Source: Tetrapyrgos nigripes (lineage: Eukaryota > Basidiomycota > Agaricomycetes > Agaricales > Campanellaceae). From it: a stretch of DNA of 64,000 nucleotides. The stretch lies in NCBI GenBank assembly GCA_013368315.1, contig JAACJM010000137.1, positions 1-64,000 on the forward strand, written 5' to 3'. Of the stretch, positions 1 to 11,864 are shown piece after piece. A model generated the notes under the pieces. That model did not search any database and was not told the DNA's origin. It saw nothing but the letters and a program-made list of their open reading frames with translations. Position 1 is the stretch's first letter; every line of letters begins with the position of its first letter. The translations under genes and the position numbers were made by a program.

Positions 1-92
1 GAGTAGCAAGCGCTAAACGAGCGCTGTCCGGTAGGCATTCTATCGGAAGCCGAGCCGGAAATTAGTAAGAAAATCGTATATCCAAATTGCAT

Positions 93-146
93 AGCCACAC
101 GCGGAAGCGTCAGATTATAAGAACGAGACCCTAAAGGCCTCATAAT
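93..146 (+). repeat. Tail of a dispersed repeat
   Basis: The phrase ATAGCCACACGCGGAAGCG here recurs, diverged, near 14155 and 43040 on this strand and near 23040 on the other. It directly abuts the start of the readable copia Pol frame, so the copia element is 5'-truncated or was joined to this repeat. The match covers only the first half of the shared ~60 bp. Confidence 0.4.
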
Positions 147-834
147 CGGTGGTTTACAATATGTCACTGACTGTACTAGGCCAGACATTGCATACTGCAC
201 TGGTCAACTAGCAAGATATCTTAACGATCCAGGTGAAGAGCATTACGCTGCAGCTAAACAATGCTATCTTTATCTAAAAGGAACTTGCGATTACTGGCTC
301 AACCTAGGGAGCCCTACTATTACTTCTACTTTTGGATTTGCCGACTCTGATGGTATGTCTACATATGGCAATAAACCAATCATGGGCTATGCATTCAAAT
401 TTGCTGAATCACTTATTTCTTGGTCAAGTAAGCGAGGCACACTGGTAACTTTATCAGTTACTGAGGCTGAACTATGCGCACTCGCACATGCCTCACAAGA
501 AGCTATTTATTTGAAAGGCTTTATAGAAGAAATTCTAAATGCCGAACAGGAGCCAGTACTTATCAACTCAGATAGTGCATCTACTTTGGCAATTATACGT
601 GCTCCTGAAGAACAACATACTCAGAGAACTAAGCATTTCAATATCCGTAAAAACTTCCTTACTGATCGAATACATCAACGATACATACGAGTTAAACATG
701 TGTCAACTAATGATCAACTTGCAGATATACTTACGAAGGCTCTCTCGCTGATAAGATCAAGTGTTTCTCCCGAATACTTGGGATATCCGCTTGAAGGGAG
801 TGTTGGAATTAAGCAATTACGATCATGTTACTAA
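121..834 (+). pseudogene. Ty1/copia retrotransposon Pol, C-terminal end (RT tail and RNase H)
   Basis: This is the last ~238 codons of a copia-type polyprotein. It starts just after an in-frame TAA at 118-120, so the rest of Pol (protease, integrase, most of RT) is missing. Visible landmarks in order are the RT thumb region (TRPDIAYCTGQLARYLNDPG, then AAKQCYLYLKGT), the RNase H core (GYAFKF...ISWSSKRG...TLSVTEAELCAL) and the terminal HFNIRKNFLTDRI...VKHVSTNDQLADILTKAL block that closes copia Pol proteins. These motifs are diagnostic of the family. The frame ends inside the 3' LTR, as is common in copia elements. It is a fossil of a self-copying element and cannot act alone. Confidence 0.93.
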
Positions 835-1032
835 GTTACAATGCATACAGCATCACTCAGGTACTGCGGACTTACAGTCAAACGATCACAGATATACTCA
901 GACTATTTATATTATTATACTACTTTGATTAATGATATATACTTGAGAGTCAAGCGAGATACATTCACACGCTCTTATCCCCACTTTGTGACTCTCACTA
1001 AGATTACTCACTAAGATAACCTAAGTTTAACA
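801..1032 (+). repeat. 3' LTR of the copia element
   Basis: A 232-bp block starts TGTTGGAATTAAG and ends AAGTTTAACA, giving the TG...CA ends and short inverted TGTT/AACA expected of an LTR. It is preceded directly by the purine tract TTGAAGGGAG, a good polypurine primer site. A TATTTATATTATTATAC stretch could serve as promoter. The 5' LTR is not in the window, so the pair cannot be compared. Confidence 0.75.
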
Positions 1033-1612
1033 ATTCTCATTGTTCAAGATGTGTAGAAAGGTATCCAAAATTTTCACAGTATCTCTGAGAACAATATAAA
1101 ATTACTATGCAGACAATATCAGCATTCTGGAAACAGCATTCCCATTGTTCAAGATGTGTAGAAAGATATTCAAAATGTGGACAGTATCTCTGAGAAAGAT
1201 ATAAAATCACAAGCAATACAGCATTCTGGAAACAGTATTCTCATTGTTAAACATGTGTAGAAAATATTCAAAATGTGTACAGGATCTCTAGGAAAGATGT
1301 AAAATTGCAGTAGACAATATCAGCATTCTGGAGACAGCATTCCATTGTTCAAGTAGTGTAGAAAGGTTCCAAAATGTTCACAGTATCTCTAAGAATAATG
1401 TAAAATTTACAGCAGTCCAGCATTCTGAAAACAGCATTCCTATTGTTTAAGAGGTGAAGAAAGGGATCCAAAAATGTACAGTATCTCTAAGAAAGATGTA
1501 AAATTTCTATGCAAGCAATATCAGCATTCTGGAAACAGCATTCTCATTGTTCAAAGTGTGTACAAAGATATCCAAAATGCGTACAGCATCTCTAAGAAAG
1601 AAGTAAAAATTA
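1033..1612. repeat. Diverged ~100-105 bp tandem array, about six units
   Basis: Units begin with variants of ATTCTCATTGTTCAAGATG at about 1033, 1138, 1237, 1337, 1436 and 1541. Each continues with TCCAAAATG, CAGTATCTCT(A/G)AGAAAGATGTAAAA and CAGCATTCTGGAAACAGC. Units differ by many substitutions and small indels, so the array is old. It starts exactly where the copia LTR ends. Confidence 0.88.
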
Positions 1613-1798
1613 CTTAAGAAGTCATTCATCTTTGCCATCTTTGCTGATATCAAACCAGTGTTCCAGTCAACAAATGATCAATTCCATTGATCTGGTATCT
1701 AAACTGGACTGTAGAAAAGTACGTAGTAGTAGATATGTACATGCCTGCGCCAGAGTATATACACAAGAGGCCGTGCAATAGTGTATTGAGACATAAGA
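1613..1798. other. Spacer, nothing recognised
   Basis: AT-rich sequence between the tandem array and the stop codon of the next minus-strand gene. No repeat or reading frame is supported. Confidence 0.5.
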
Positions 1799-3215
1799 TC
1801 AAGAAACTGTGCTATTTGCCAAACACGAAGGTCTCATCCCATTGAATGCATTTGACTGAGATGAAGAGAACTTCTGTGTAAGCCCTGTGATAAGAGCAGA
1901 TGGATGGCTGCGGTGAGGAGGAGAAGGAACATTATCTTCGTCGTTGCTGGTGATGACTGCAGTAGAACTTTCACCTGCACGAGACATGGCTGTAAATTCT
2001 GATCAGAAGCAATATGAAAATATGAATTATCCAACATACATCTCGTTTTCCTTGAGTTCTCCAACCGACTCCGACGAAGAACCTCTTTAAGATCACGATC
2101 ATACTCTGCATCTTCTTCATCACTAACACCTGCTACCTCTGAAACCTGTCCCTCCTGCGATCTATCCTCTCCACCCTCATCTTCAGATCCTTGGTTCGAA
2201 GAGTATGAGGAAAAGAGGGGCTGGGAAGGTGGAAAGGGGAAGGGTCTTCACCTTTGCTCCAGGCAGTAAGATAAGTTTGTGGAATAGTCTTGTACGATGC
2301 TAAGGATTATATTTGTGAATATAAGCATAAAAAATTATAATCACACAAAAAAGAGTAAATACTTACCAAAGACCAAGACATTGTTCACCATGAGCCCTTT
2401 GACTTCGACTTGCAAATCCGTCTGATATATTCACCAGTAGGAAATATGCCTTCCACTCCAGGGGCAAGGGTGAGGCGTCTTCCTTCACGAGTGAGAGGTG
2501 GACGGGGAGAACAAATCTGGGGCCAGTATCCTCCAGGAAATATGTGGTTATTGACGGCACCATCGGAAAGGCCTGGGAAGATGCTCGAGAAGCAAATTCA
2601 TCACATCATCAGGGGTTGCATCCTTGTTGATCACATATCCCTCGCATCTATAAGCAGCAAGGCCACATGCTCTGAGATGTTCAAGGGTGGTGTCCAGAAC
2701 TGGATTTTTCCTCTGATATCGCAACCTTCCAGCATAAAAAAGGGGGAGTCTAGAATTATCCAACAATCAGAAGAGTCTGAACGAGAAAGAGGTTTTTCAT
2801 TAAAAAAAGATTAAACGCACCTCTTGTTCTTGGATTCCTTCAGGAAGGACAGCGAGCCATGGTGCTTTGTAGGCTTCAGCAATGTCCTATCCATAGACAT
2901 AGTCAACAAAATGAAATATAGCGGAAGGGTCATTGGTTACGCACTGCAGATGAACTACCCTCAGATACTCCTCTTCTCTCTTCGGTTTCTTTCTGGGCTA
3001 CCCTCCTCATACCTGCGTTGGCCTCCTTATCAGCTGCCTGGAGGTAAGAAGTGGATAGTTTCGATGAGGAAGAAGAATTGGGCTTGGACTGTTTTGCACG
3101 GATACGTTTCAGTGCCCGGCCCAAGGACTTTTTGCCTGAGCTGGAGCTGGAGTCGTCTTCTGAGTCTGAGGGAGAACGAGCGCTTCTTCCCTTTGCCTTT
3201 GTTACGAGAGCCCAT
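1799..3215 (-). CDS. Spliced gene of unknown function with acidic, serine-rich segments
   Basis: Several minus-strand pieces join at plausible introns. The first exon encodes a Ser/Lys stretch (ARSPSDSEDDSSSSSGKK, then GRALKRIRAKQSKPNSSSSSK). Later exons include a segment around 2766-2548 (FYAGRLRYQRKNPVLD) and an acidic segment SDEEDAEYDRDLKEVLRRSR near 2200-2060. The last exon runs through SMSRAGESSTAVITSNDEDN to a TGA at 1799-1801, after an intron with GTATGT...TTTACAG borders at about 2036-1986. The ATG at 3215 is out of frame with the long serine-rich frame by one base at an AAAGGGAAG run, so either the start lies elsewhere or there is an indel. The middle exon also changes frame. It lies upstream on the same strand of nothing obviously related; the next minus-strand unit is a transposase remnant. 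I do not recognise the family. The composition suggests a nuclear or disordered protein. Confidence 0.4.
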
Positions 3216-3373
3216 GGAGACAGATAGATGGAAAGCACAAGGAGTATAACAGGAATGAACGACAGAGATGACAGCAATTCACTGTAAGAGACCAAGGAAC
3301 CAAGGAACGACAGATGTTGACTAAGGAAACAATGAACGACAAAAGTTGGGTTGTGGGCTAGCTCTGGAGACAT

Positions 3374-3653
3374 TGCCTCACGACGTTATTATGCAGTTGC
3401 AAACTACCATTGCTTGTGTGTAATTTTGGAAAGTAAGGAAGTGTCATATGGAACATTCTATCTGATGTGCTAGTGGCCAAGCAAAACCACCACCAAATGA
3501 AATGCCCCAAAGGAAGGTTTCATTTGGAACATTCCAAGAAGGTACTGATACTGCGAGCTCAGGAATATTCACTCCTTTGAGGTGATCTCTTTGAAAACTT
3601 CTGCTTCAATGCCTCATCGGTTCATCTCTACAGTTACAAACAGGGGTAGTAAG
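3374..3653. other. Intergenic spacer
   Basis: Nothing recognised. The direct phrase GGAAGGTTTCATTTGGAACATTCC resembles one ~80 bp upstream (GTCATATGGAACATTC), a weak local duplication. Confidence 0.4.
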
Positions 3654-5795
3654 CTAGTCAGCTGCCAAAACATCATTCATGGCCACCAGGGACTGAACCC
3701 ACAGTCGCGCACGAGGAAGCCAGTCATCTACAGGTAATGCAATTCGTTGCTCCCTCGAACCCCTACGTCCTGATCGCAGAATCTCCACCGATGGATAACC
3801 ATGTTCATCCCATTCATCATCTCGTATGTTATATCCATATGGTAAGATGTTCTCACCCACAACAGCCTCTAACAGAGCAGTGAAGTCATGACGCTGTTTG
3901 TTAGAAAAAGGATCTGGATACTTTGGCACCGAGATCGCAGCATGCTTGAATTGCGATTGGATGCTTTCTGCTACATGTTCTGATGGAAAATTTGAGTGTG
4001 TCATTCAAAGAGAGCACAGAATTTCGAACCTTCTAAGTGTCTGAATGAATACTCATCATCTCCATCTGCCTCATCCTCGTCACTACTCTCATAGTTATAC
4101 TCCAAATCCTCCTCATCTGAGTCTGAGTCTGAGTCTCCGAGTTGTCTGAGCGATTGCTGAGTCTGAGTCCGAGTCTGTGTCTGAGTCTGAGTCTGACTCA
4201 TCATCTGCACCATAGAACCTCTCAATCACAGTTGGATCAACTCCCTCACAGTCATCATATACACCATCTTGATACATGCCAAGAAATCGCATGTCCTATA
4301 CAAATGTTCAAAATATGGAAAAGATAAGAGGACATGTGCTCTACGCACATTAGGGCTTTTGTTATGACCTTCTCCTGAAATAGGATGTGCATTCCATAGC
4401 TGAGAGAACTGTTCGCAGTCTTGGTTAATTTTATCCAAGAATAGATAATGAAGGAGCCAAAGATGAGCCGGCTTCTGGATGTCAAGTCCGTGCTTCTTCT
4501 CCAACTGCACAAAGAACGCACACCATGGTCTTGCAAATTGCACCCCACTTCAACCCAGAGTTGCTCTATTCGGCTGTTCCTGGTTGATCTGAAGGACTTA
4601 AAACTTTGTGGAAATTTGAATAAGGTTACAGGCTTACTTTCCCCACATGTATGAGGCACGATTAAGGCCATGCCTAAGGATCATGTAGACAGAGACTTTC
4701 TTGTTCTCTCCACCCTGGTCCCATGCACTCTGGAAGGTAAATCATACTTCTCAACTGCCTTTTAATAAATACATCCAGAACAGTTGAGGCACTGTCACTT
4801 GTGCTAGCGCGAAGTCCGACAATCTAAAAAATATTAGTGTAAGAGTACATAGGGAATCATGATACTTTGAAAGTCATCCGCACCGTTCGACAAAATCCAT
4901 CAATGATGCCATGAATAACAATTCCCCATCTGATCAGCTTGTCAAAGCATTTGGTCGTGAGACCTTGTACCGGCATCGACGAGTAGCAGTATAATGCCGA
5001 AGTACTTGTCCAAGAGGGTCAACTTGGTCAATGGAATTTTGGACACATAGCCTTTGGATCCGCAAACTGTGATTATTTCAAAGGTGGCTTCTGAGATACC
5101 GAACTCCAGCTTGCAGATGGTGAACACGGAAGTCCCAGACTATGGCATCAAGGTCAGAATCACTGATGTTACTGAACTTGTGGGAAGTTAATATTGTATT
5201 GCTTCAGATATCTCAACAAAGTGTTGCAGTGAATGCCAAGAACATCAGCCATCTCTGATTGGTTGATACCTCAATGAGACGCAAATGCATCCTTGAGGAC
5301 TTCAAAGATAGGTACCTTCCATGGTCAGCCTCGTTTTCCTGATCTCTCAATATTAACTGCATGTAACTGAGATACATTTGAGTCTCTGACTCATATCAGT
5401 CAGATCAGTTAATGATTTTAAATTAAAAGGACAGTCACCTTCCTCCTGTATGCTCTGCAAATGCACAAAAATCATCAAACAAATCTGCATACATAGTTGC
5501 TGTCCACTCCAGCCATCCAGAAAGTGTGGGATAATTGTCGATGCCATCTTCAAATGCAAGCAACAGTGGGAAAGCATCTTGTACTAATGGCTTCCATATG
5601 GAACGTCATTCGATGTATTTCTGAATCAGATTGGAGTGCTTGGATCGCAGCAGAGTAGATGTCAGATAGAGCAGTATACACATGTTGGACATTAGGAGGC
5701 CATGATAGAAGTCCATGTGTAGTGGAAGCCGGCAAACTGGGAATTGTATCTGCAGGCATATCAAAGTGAGATGAAGGAATGGCCTGTACAGTCAT
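3654..5795 (-). pseudogene. Integrase-type DDE transposase of the Agaricomycete family, copy 1 (decayed)
   Basis: Read on the minus strand this follows the usual order of a transposase family very common in Agaricomycetes (integrase core domain). An N-terminal segment at 5795-5550 (WPPNVQHVYTALSDIYSAAI) is followed by a helix-turn-helix region near 5300-5180 that reads EMADVLGIHCNTLLRYLKQ. The core follows: GLRASTSDSASTVLDVF, GENKKVSVYMILRHGLNRAS, and NSRIEQLWVEVG...WCAFFVQLEKKHGLD. Then come HLWLLHYLFLDKINQDCEQF and NAHPISGEGHNKSP, an acidic SDSDSDEEDLEYNYESSDED linker, and a C-terminal block ending SGRRGSREQRIALPVDDWLP, RARLWVQSLVAMND. The core is broken by stops and frame changes around 5340-4650, and intron-like pieces interrupt it. 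The order and motifs make the family assignment firm. The damage shows it no longer encodes a working enzyme. A second copy lies 2 kb away. Confidence 0.85.
4117..4199. repeat. (GAGTCT)n-like hexanucleotide repeat in the transposase linker
   Basis: Runs of GAGTCT with some TGTCTG variants code on the minus strand for the acidic/QT-rich linker between integrase core and C-terminal block. Such simple repeats in disordered linkers expand easily. Confidence 0.7.
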
Positions 5796-5907
5796 GGGGT
5801 TATACAGTATACAACATGCTCTATAGATTAGAAATCAGAAACACCTTAAAGGACACTCAAAACTGGCCTGATTAACCCCATTCTCTCTTTTCTCTCTTCC
5901 CTCTTCG

Positions 5908-7041
5908 ATGGCTGGGTGTGCAGCACAGTGGAAGCACCATGAGAAGTGGTATTGGAGTGATCAGGAAAGGATGGTTGTCTTCAGGGTATGTTTAGTACTC
6001 ATAATTCTTTACTTGATTTTCCGCTTAACCCCTCAACATCCACACTACTACAGGCAGAAGATGTCTTGTTCTGGATCACAGTCAGTCCACTATGCTTGCA
6101 CTCAGTACTAGTCAATGACTTGGTGGAGCTCTTGAAGCTGCCTTCCTTTCACAATCTGAAGAACTATGAGAAACTTCTGGAGAAGGCATCTTCAGCACAG
6201 GGAGTAGTAGACATACCATCAGATTTTTCTATGCTGGAGCCTATCTTTCTGGACGGTGTCACTGCAGTACAATTTGCTCTCATTCTAGAGTGGGTTTGGC
6301 ACTTGTGAGTGTTTCCTCTACTTATCTTCGCTTTTTTCTATTGTTATGTATCACACTGAACTCTGCTCCCACTTTACTGTTGACATGCTCATCAAACTTC
6401 TGCATGCATCCTGCTGGTTCATAATGCCTGATTGCTCACGATGGGCTATTGACTGTCTCAAAGAAGCAGATCCACTAGTCTCTCCCCTTGACAAAGTCGC
6501 TCTCAGCATTACCTTGCCAGTTCTTGATGAAGATTGGCTCATTCCAGCCTTACATACTTTGATTCACGCCGGCCCAGAGCAGATTTGTGGTGAGGATATG
6601 TCCAGGTTAGGAGGCAGAATAATTGGGATTATTGGTGCTGCACATGCCAGGATACTCCATGAGCATGCTAGAATTGTTCAGTCTATTCCCACAGTAGCTC
6701 CCAGTCCTGACTGTTCTGCTGGTCGGCATGAACGTCTTTGTGTGCCTTATTGGACCGAGCTATGGTGGAGTGTGATAGGCAGGAGATTGATCGATCCCGA
6801 TGACCCCATTCCCCTTGATGAAATCACCCATCTAGTGGAGCAAACACCGTCTACCGAGCTTAGACCTTCCTGCAAGTCTGCATATCTCCAGGCCTGGTGG
6901 GACGGGGGGGCATTGAATGTTGAGGATCAGATTGTCACATCCACTACAGTATCCATCATTGATTTTATTCATTCACTTCATATGTGTCCAGAGGAGTTTT
7001 CTCCTAATCAAACACTAGCTACCACTATGACTCTTACCTAA
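5908..7041 (+). CDS. BTB/POZ-domain-like protein
   Basis: The first exon (5908-5985) joins a second (6054-6304) through a clean GTATGT...CTACAG intron in frame, giving MVVFRAEDVLFWITVSPLCL then HSVLVNDLVELLKLP and PIFLDGVTAVQFALILEWVW. This is the pattern of the large Agaricomycete BTB family, where the domain binds other BTB proteins and often cullin-3 ligases. The rest is a long uninterrupted exon from about 6346: LIKLLHASCWFIMPDCSRWA, then LDEDWLIPALHTLIHAGPEQ and ISRLGG-type helices, also typical of these ~300-350 aa proteins. A second intron must lie between WVWHL (donor GTGAGT at 6305) and the HTELCSHFTVDMLIKLL block, but there is no AG acceptor before the frame reopens. The gene therefore either uses an odd acceptor or has lost it. 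It lies alone between two transposase remnants. Family call is good; whether it is functional is open. Confidence 0.7.
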
Positions 7042-7482
7042 ATTTCCATTTCCTTCCATCCAACACTTCCCAGCCACACCAGTTCTTCACGCTCCTTTAT
7101 ACATACATACCACTACTAATTAATACTCTGCTCCTTTTTGCATTCATATGTTTCTTTGTCTAATAACATATGTGACGCTACATATGGTGTGTTAATCATA
7201 AGCTCTGGTATTATTAGTGGATGCTACCAGGGAGCTGCGAGCACTAGGTATCAAGTTTATTATGACATCTATTCAAGGAATTATTTTCTACACAATCTCC
7301 ACATATTAGGCTTGAGTTTAGACTTAAAAGCAAACGAGTTTACTTACAGTAACACCCTTTCCAGAAGCCAAAATGTCTGGGGACAGCGGAATGAGATGCA
7401 TGTGACAAGTAACTCTTGTGACTGATCATTAGCCAAGATCACATCAGAAGAACATGTCAGCAGGTTAAATGAAATCAAAATC
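7042..7482. other. Downstream region of the BTB gene
   Basis: AT-rich 3' flank. No gene or repeat recognised. Confidence 0.5.
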
Positions 7483-7605
7483 CGGGTGTCAACTTTTGAA
7501 TAAATACGGGTGTCAATTTTCAATGAATACAGGTGTTGACCTTTTGAGTGAATACGGGTGTCAACTTTTTAATGAATACGGGTGTCGACTTTGTGTCAAT
7601 ATGGG
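7483..7605. repeat. Five units of a 23-25 bp tandem repeat
   Basis: Units follow the pattern CGGGTGTCAACTTTTNAATGAATA with small changes. The units are contiguous, so it is a small minisatellite, not a spaced array. Confidence 0.85.
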
Positions 7606-7689
7606 TGCACGAATAAAAGTGCACTTGGGACAGCATAAACAATGGTGTATTGGAGTACCATAGACACCATAGGATCGAGACCATATCCT

Positions 7690-9704
7690 GAAGGTATGCA
7701 ACCCTCTTCCCTCATCCGGGTCAATGCATCTGTAAAAACCCTCATTTTTTCGCTTCCAAAAGGTTTTGAGTGATCAGGAGCGTCAACTGCCTGATATGAT
7801 GAATCTTCTGCGTCAGAATCGCGTACTTTGTAAGATAAGATATATAATAAAATATTGAGACTGACCAGATTTGCACTGTGCTTCTACACCATTCCATACC
7901 TCACCATCTGCTTCACCCTCATTGCTTTTGATCCCATGCAAGGAATCAGCTAAAATAAATTTTAATGTTGTACAGAAGGACCACATACAAAACTGTCTAC
8001 TTACCTGAATTTGTTTCACTGGTGATTTCAACGTCTATTCCATACCACTCTGGATAGATGCACCTCAAATTAATATCTGTAGTGAAATATTTACATACCT
8101 TCAGGATCACTCTCTGACTCAGACTCATCTGATGAATGTCCAGCTCCTGTTTGATGTGGACGGCAGTGTATTGGAGTACAGTACACACCATAAGATCTAG
8201 CAATTGTTTCAGGAGAGCAGCCTTCACAATCATCTTTGTAGAGGCTGTGTTTCAACTGGCCAAGAAAGAAGAGATCCTGTCATAGCCAAGTATCCAGAAT
8301 TTCTCAGAAATTCATAATGAAATTTGAAGGACAATAATAACATTCACCACGACCAAGACCTGAAATAGGATGTGCATTCCAGTCCTTTTGGAACTCCCTG
8401 CAGTCATCATTTATAGCATCAAGAAATAAGAACTGTAGAAGCCAAAGATGATGGGGATTCGTTCTATCCAGATAATGCCTTTGTTCTAAACAGAAAAAGA
8501 ATGCTCTCCACGCCCAAACAAATTGAGTCCCAACTTCAACCCAAAGCCTTTCAATACGAGTGTTATGGGTTGATCACCCCAAATGAAACTTCCCCTTCTA
8601 AGACCATGATGAAGAATCATCATCACTGATACATCACGATTCTCACCTCTTCGATCTCCTCTCACACGTGATGGCCATCCATACCTTTTGACAGCATGGG
8701 AAAACATACTGAGCACAGTTGACGCTCTATTATCTGTACTTGCTCAAAGCCCAGTGACCTTTAAATTAAAAGCGCAGCATCAAATCCAAGCCACCTGAAA
8801 ATCACATCATTCCAGGCTCACCTTTCGGGAGAATCCATCAACACAGCCATGAATCACGATGCCCCAGAGAATCAGTTTATGATGACTGTCAACATGCCAA
8901 AAAGGTACGGAACACGCTCAATCTTCTGCTTTTGCTGTAAGCGAAGTGCATGTCCCAATCAATCAACACGCTGCAAGGACTCACGTATCCTTCGCCTCTG
9001 AATCTTTAGACCACTTCGCCTCAAGTATCCAGTGAGATATTGCTCTCCTGAACGTGGCTTTTTCTGTTGGAAAGTTTTGACAACATCGTCCAGTTGCTGA
9101 TTAGAGATTTCGGAGGACTTGTAGTCAATGTTATGTTGTTTGAGACATGAGGTAAGTGTTTTCTGAGAGACACCCAAGGCCTTTGCAAGCTCCATGATCT
9201 GGATATGATGTTTGGGGTTCATGGCTTTATGCAGATAGGATGGATCAATGACCTTGCGAGGCTGGCCTCGTTTTCCAGTATGAACAACTGTGACAGGGTT
9301 GATAAAATGTATGTTTGGATTTTCTTCATCCCTGACAGTAAACAAAAAAAGTGTAATTTAGCGTACTGTACTACTTTCTAATAGCAAGAAAACACACTGT
9401 CAAGTGCCAGCCTCTGCCAGTCTGATACATGTTGCTCCAAATTCCTCTGCACAGTCATATATCCACTTCTGCAGCTGTACATCCTCAGAAGAATCGTCAA
9501 GTGCAATGAGTAAAGGTACAGCATTATGGGCAATGGTCTGCAGATGATACTTGGTACGCCATGGATCAATGCTTGGAAGTGAAAGCACACTAATTGCTGG
9601 TCGGTATACATCACATAGAGTCCAGTCAGCCTGGGCAACGTTGGCAGGTTGACTTGAGCAGTTACGAGGTATTGGTAGTGGTGGTAGTGGCATGAGAAGA
9701 ACAT
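7690..9704 (-). pseudogene. Integrase-type DDE transposase of the Agaricomycete family, copy 2 (decayed)
   Basis: Same family and strand as copy 1, with complementary preserved parts. The N-terminal region (9693-9400) reads LIALDDSSEDVQLQKWIYDC then AEEFGATCIRLAEAGT. The helix-turn-helix and linker segment (9345-8959) reads GKRGQPRKVIDPSYLHKAM, MELAKALGVSQKTLTSCLKQ, SGEQYLTGYLRRSGLKIQRR, RIRESLQRVD. The core piece at 8716-8486 reads YGWPSRVRGDRRGENRDVSV, MMILHHGLRRGSFIWG. HPISG-type and YKDDCEGCSPETIARSYGVY text lies near 8400-8150, followed by an acidic linker (HSSDESESES). Near 7790-7690 FTDALTRMREEGCIPSGYG starts the C-terminal block, which is cut where it should continue into EEW...GRRG. 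The central core between about 8950 and 8720 is mostly lost. It is a dead, internally deleted copy. Confidence 0.82.
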
Positions 9705-11260
9705 GTGTTAGCCATGTTCTTCAGACCTAAATCCATTGCCTGCTAGCAAGAGAGGAGGAATGGACAGAGACACGACAGGGGTTAATGCATATTTGGACAG
9801 TTTCTGGGAAAAAGTAAATCACGAATATTTTGAATGAGTATTTGTTGCCTTGTTTGGCCCTCAATTCAATTAGGAGTGACATCAGTTTTGTTGGTCACTG
9901 TAGGCCAAAAAATACTACTATTTTCTATCAGGAAGCTGGCCACACTGAGAAACTGGCTGTTTGCCGATTATCTCCTTTTCTATGACCACTGGTCTGGTTT
10001 TGAGGTGTCTGGTAGATGGATTATCAACCAGTGCACACTGATGAAAGAGCTTGTTCAGCGTCAGTAACTGGTGTGTGAGATACCTGTCAAAAGAGGGGCC
10101 GAAATTCCAAAATGACGTGTTTTCCTTAATTAGGCTTCCCATGCTCGACAATGACACTTCCGGTGAACACAACTCAACGACGACTGTATCACTCCACAAT
10201 TTTTTATACTCAGCATAGTTCTATATGCAAAAGGTATAATGAGTTAGAATGATCTCAGCAGGTTCTTCCATTGCCTTGACCAAATTTGCACTTGCGTTGC
10301 GAAAATATTCGCTGTTCCACAACATCTACTTCCACAGCTCCAGCGGTCACATCAGGCAATGTGAAAGAAGCAACACTTTGTAAGGAGCACAAAATCAAAG
10401 AGTAAGAGTGAGTTCCGGTGCTGAAATTTCAGAAAAACCAGATGGTGGCCAGGTACCTGATTATAAATAGTACCTGAAAAAGCTGAAATTTGATTTCACC
10501 AAAAAAGCCCCCATCAGTGAGTGATGCCATCACATCCTAACACGAACAAATACGAACTTCATCCTTTGACCATTTGATGTCTATCCTTGGTTTTTCTCCT
10601 CCAGCAACCTGCTCCTCTGCAGCTATGCAATGAACTCTTTTCCGTCTTTCCCATATAATTGTCCCTCTCAATTGTATTGTTCATTGTGCTATAGAAATAA
10701 TGAATGACCTTCCACCTATCAAATGAAGGGGTGTGCCAGCACTGAGGCATGGCGAGTATGAGACTGGAGGGCGCTGACATGAAAGATATAAACCTAAGAT
10801 GGTGGCGCTGATCTATCGGTTCTAGGCAGTAACAACCAAGAAATATCTGACACAGCAATGAGATAGGAAGATGAGAACAATGAGAGGCTTTCTGGGGACT
10901 TTGGACTGGATTGGCTTAGGCTAGCAAGAGTGAAGTTGGTAGGGATAACTTGGTATATTGCGTGCATGTAAGTACTACATCATGTTTTCAGCAAATCACT
11001 CGCGGGCACTCACAGCTGCTTGCACAAGCGCCTGAAAGCCGTGTGAGTTTGTGAGTCTGCAAGTTGGTGAGCTGAGTCAAAAATTCCATGAGTTCTTTTG
11101 ACTAAACTGTACATAGGGTGTTCCTCCTCACTATGGACCTTACATATTGACCTGAACTGAGTCTATACACTCCATTTACATTGTCTGAAATGGTCCTTCT
11201 GTATATTATGCTTGCTGTCATCATCACTTGTGTGTTTTTCAGAAAATCCTTCAAAAGCTA
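9705..11260. other. Gene-poor stretch with one isolated MITE end
   Basis: At 9871-9900 the sequence GACATCAGTTTTGTTGGTCACTG followed by TA matches the right end of the MITE at 11261-11347, so it is probably a partial copy. Near 10735 GGGGTGTG-CAGCACTGAGGCATGGCGAG resembles a dispersed motif also at about 42030 and 61765. Otherwise no gene is seen. Confidence 0.5.
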
Positions 11261-11347
11261 CAGTGACCAACAAAATTGATGTCATCCCCTAATTGAGTTT
11301 TTGAATTGAATCTGGTCATGGGGGTGACATCAGTTTTGTCAGTCACT
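11261..11347. mobile_element. Small Tc1/mariner-type MITE
   Basis: An 87-bp element begins TA-CAGTGACCAACAAAA and ends with the inverted, slightly diverged TTTTGTCAGTCACTA. The arms of ~28 bp (GATGTCATCCCC / GGGGGTGACATC) leave only a ~30-bp centre. The CAGT start and left TA flank point to the Tc1/mariner superfamily. The right flank has decayed. Confidence 0.72.
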
Positions 11348-11864
11348 AATGTAAATTACAAATAGGGTTTCTATATAGTGTATCAGTACCCAATCTAGGT
11401 AAAGAAATAGGGGGAAGCCTGAAATACTTGAGGAAAGAACTCTGTGAGCCCCTGCGAGCCCGTGAGTAAAAACCCACATTTGCTAATGTGGGTATTTATA
11501 CAAAATGTCATACTATGCACTGAGTCAGTAATAGTAAAAAAATGGGGGATTTCAAGTCTAAAACATGTAAGAGAAAGGCGTATAGGAAGAAATGAGTACA
11601 AGATAGGCTGACGGAATTGGTATAAAACATGTACCAGGCTTGATACATGTATGAGTGTGGCGGGAGTCAAGAGAAATGAAAATATACTAGTGAATAAGGA
11701 ATAATGAATTTGTAAAACAAATGGAAAAGAGCTGACAAGAAGAATAATGATAAAAGAAAAGATAGGGGCTACAACTTACATGTCACTTGTTCCTGATAGG
11801 TCTACGTGTCTAGGGGCTGGCTATGCATGACACTGATACACTGTACGAAATTCATGTATAGAAA
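11348..11864. other. Spacer with a small hairpin
   Basis: ACCCACATTTGCTAATGTGGGT at 11472-11493 is a perfect stem with 9-bp arms. Nothing else is recognised. Confidence 0.45.

Noticed and set aside
3030..3249. Plus-strand frame opposite the serine-rich exon
   Set aside because: The minus frame has coherent acidic/serine composition and splice borders; the plus frame is its shadow.
7483..7605. CRISPR-like short repeats
   Set aside because: Units are contiguous without spacers, the genome is eukaryotic, and there are no associated genes.
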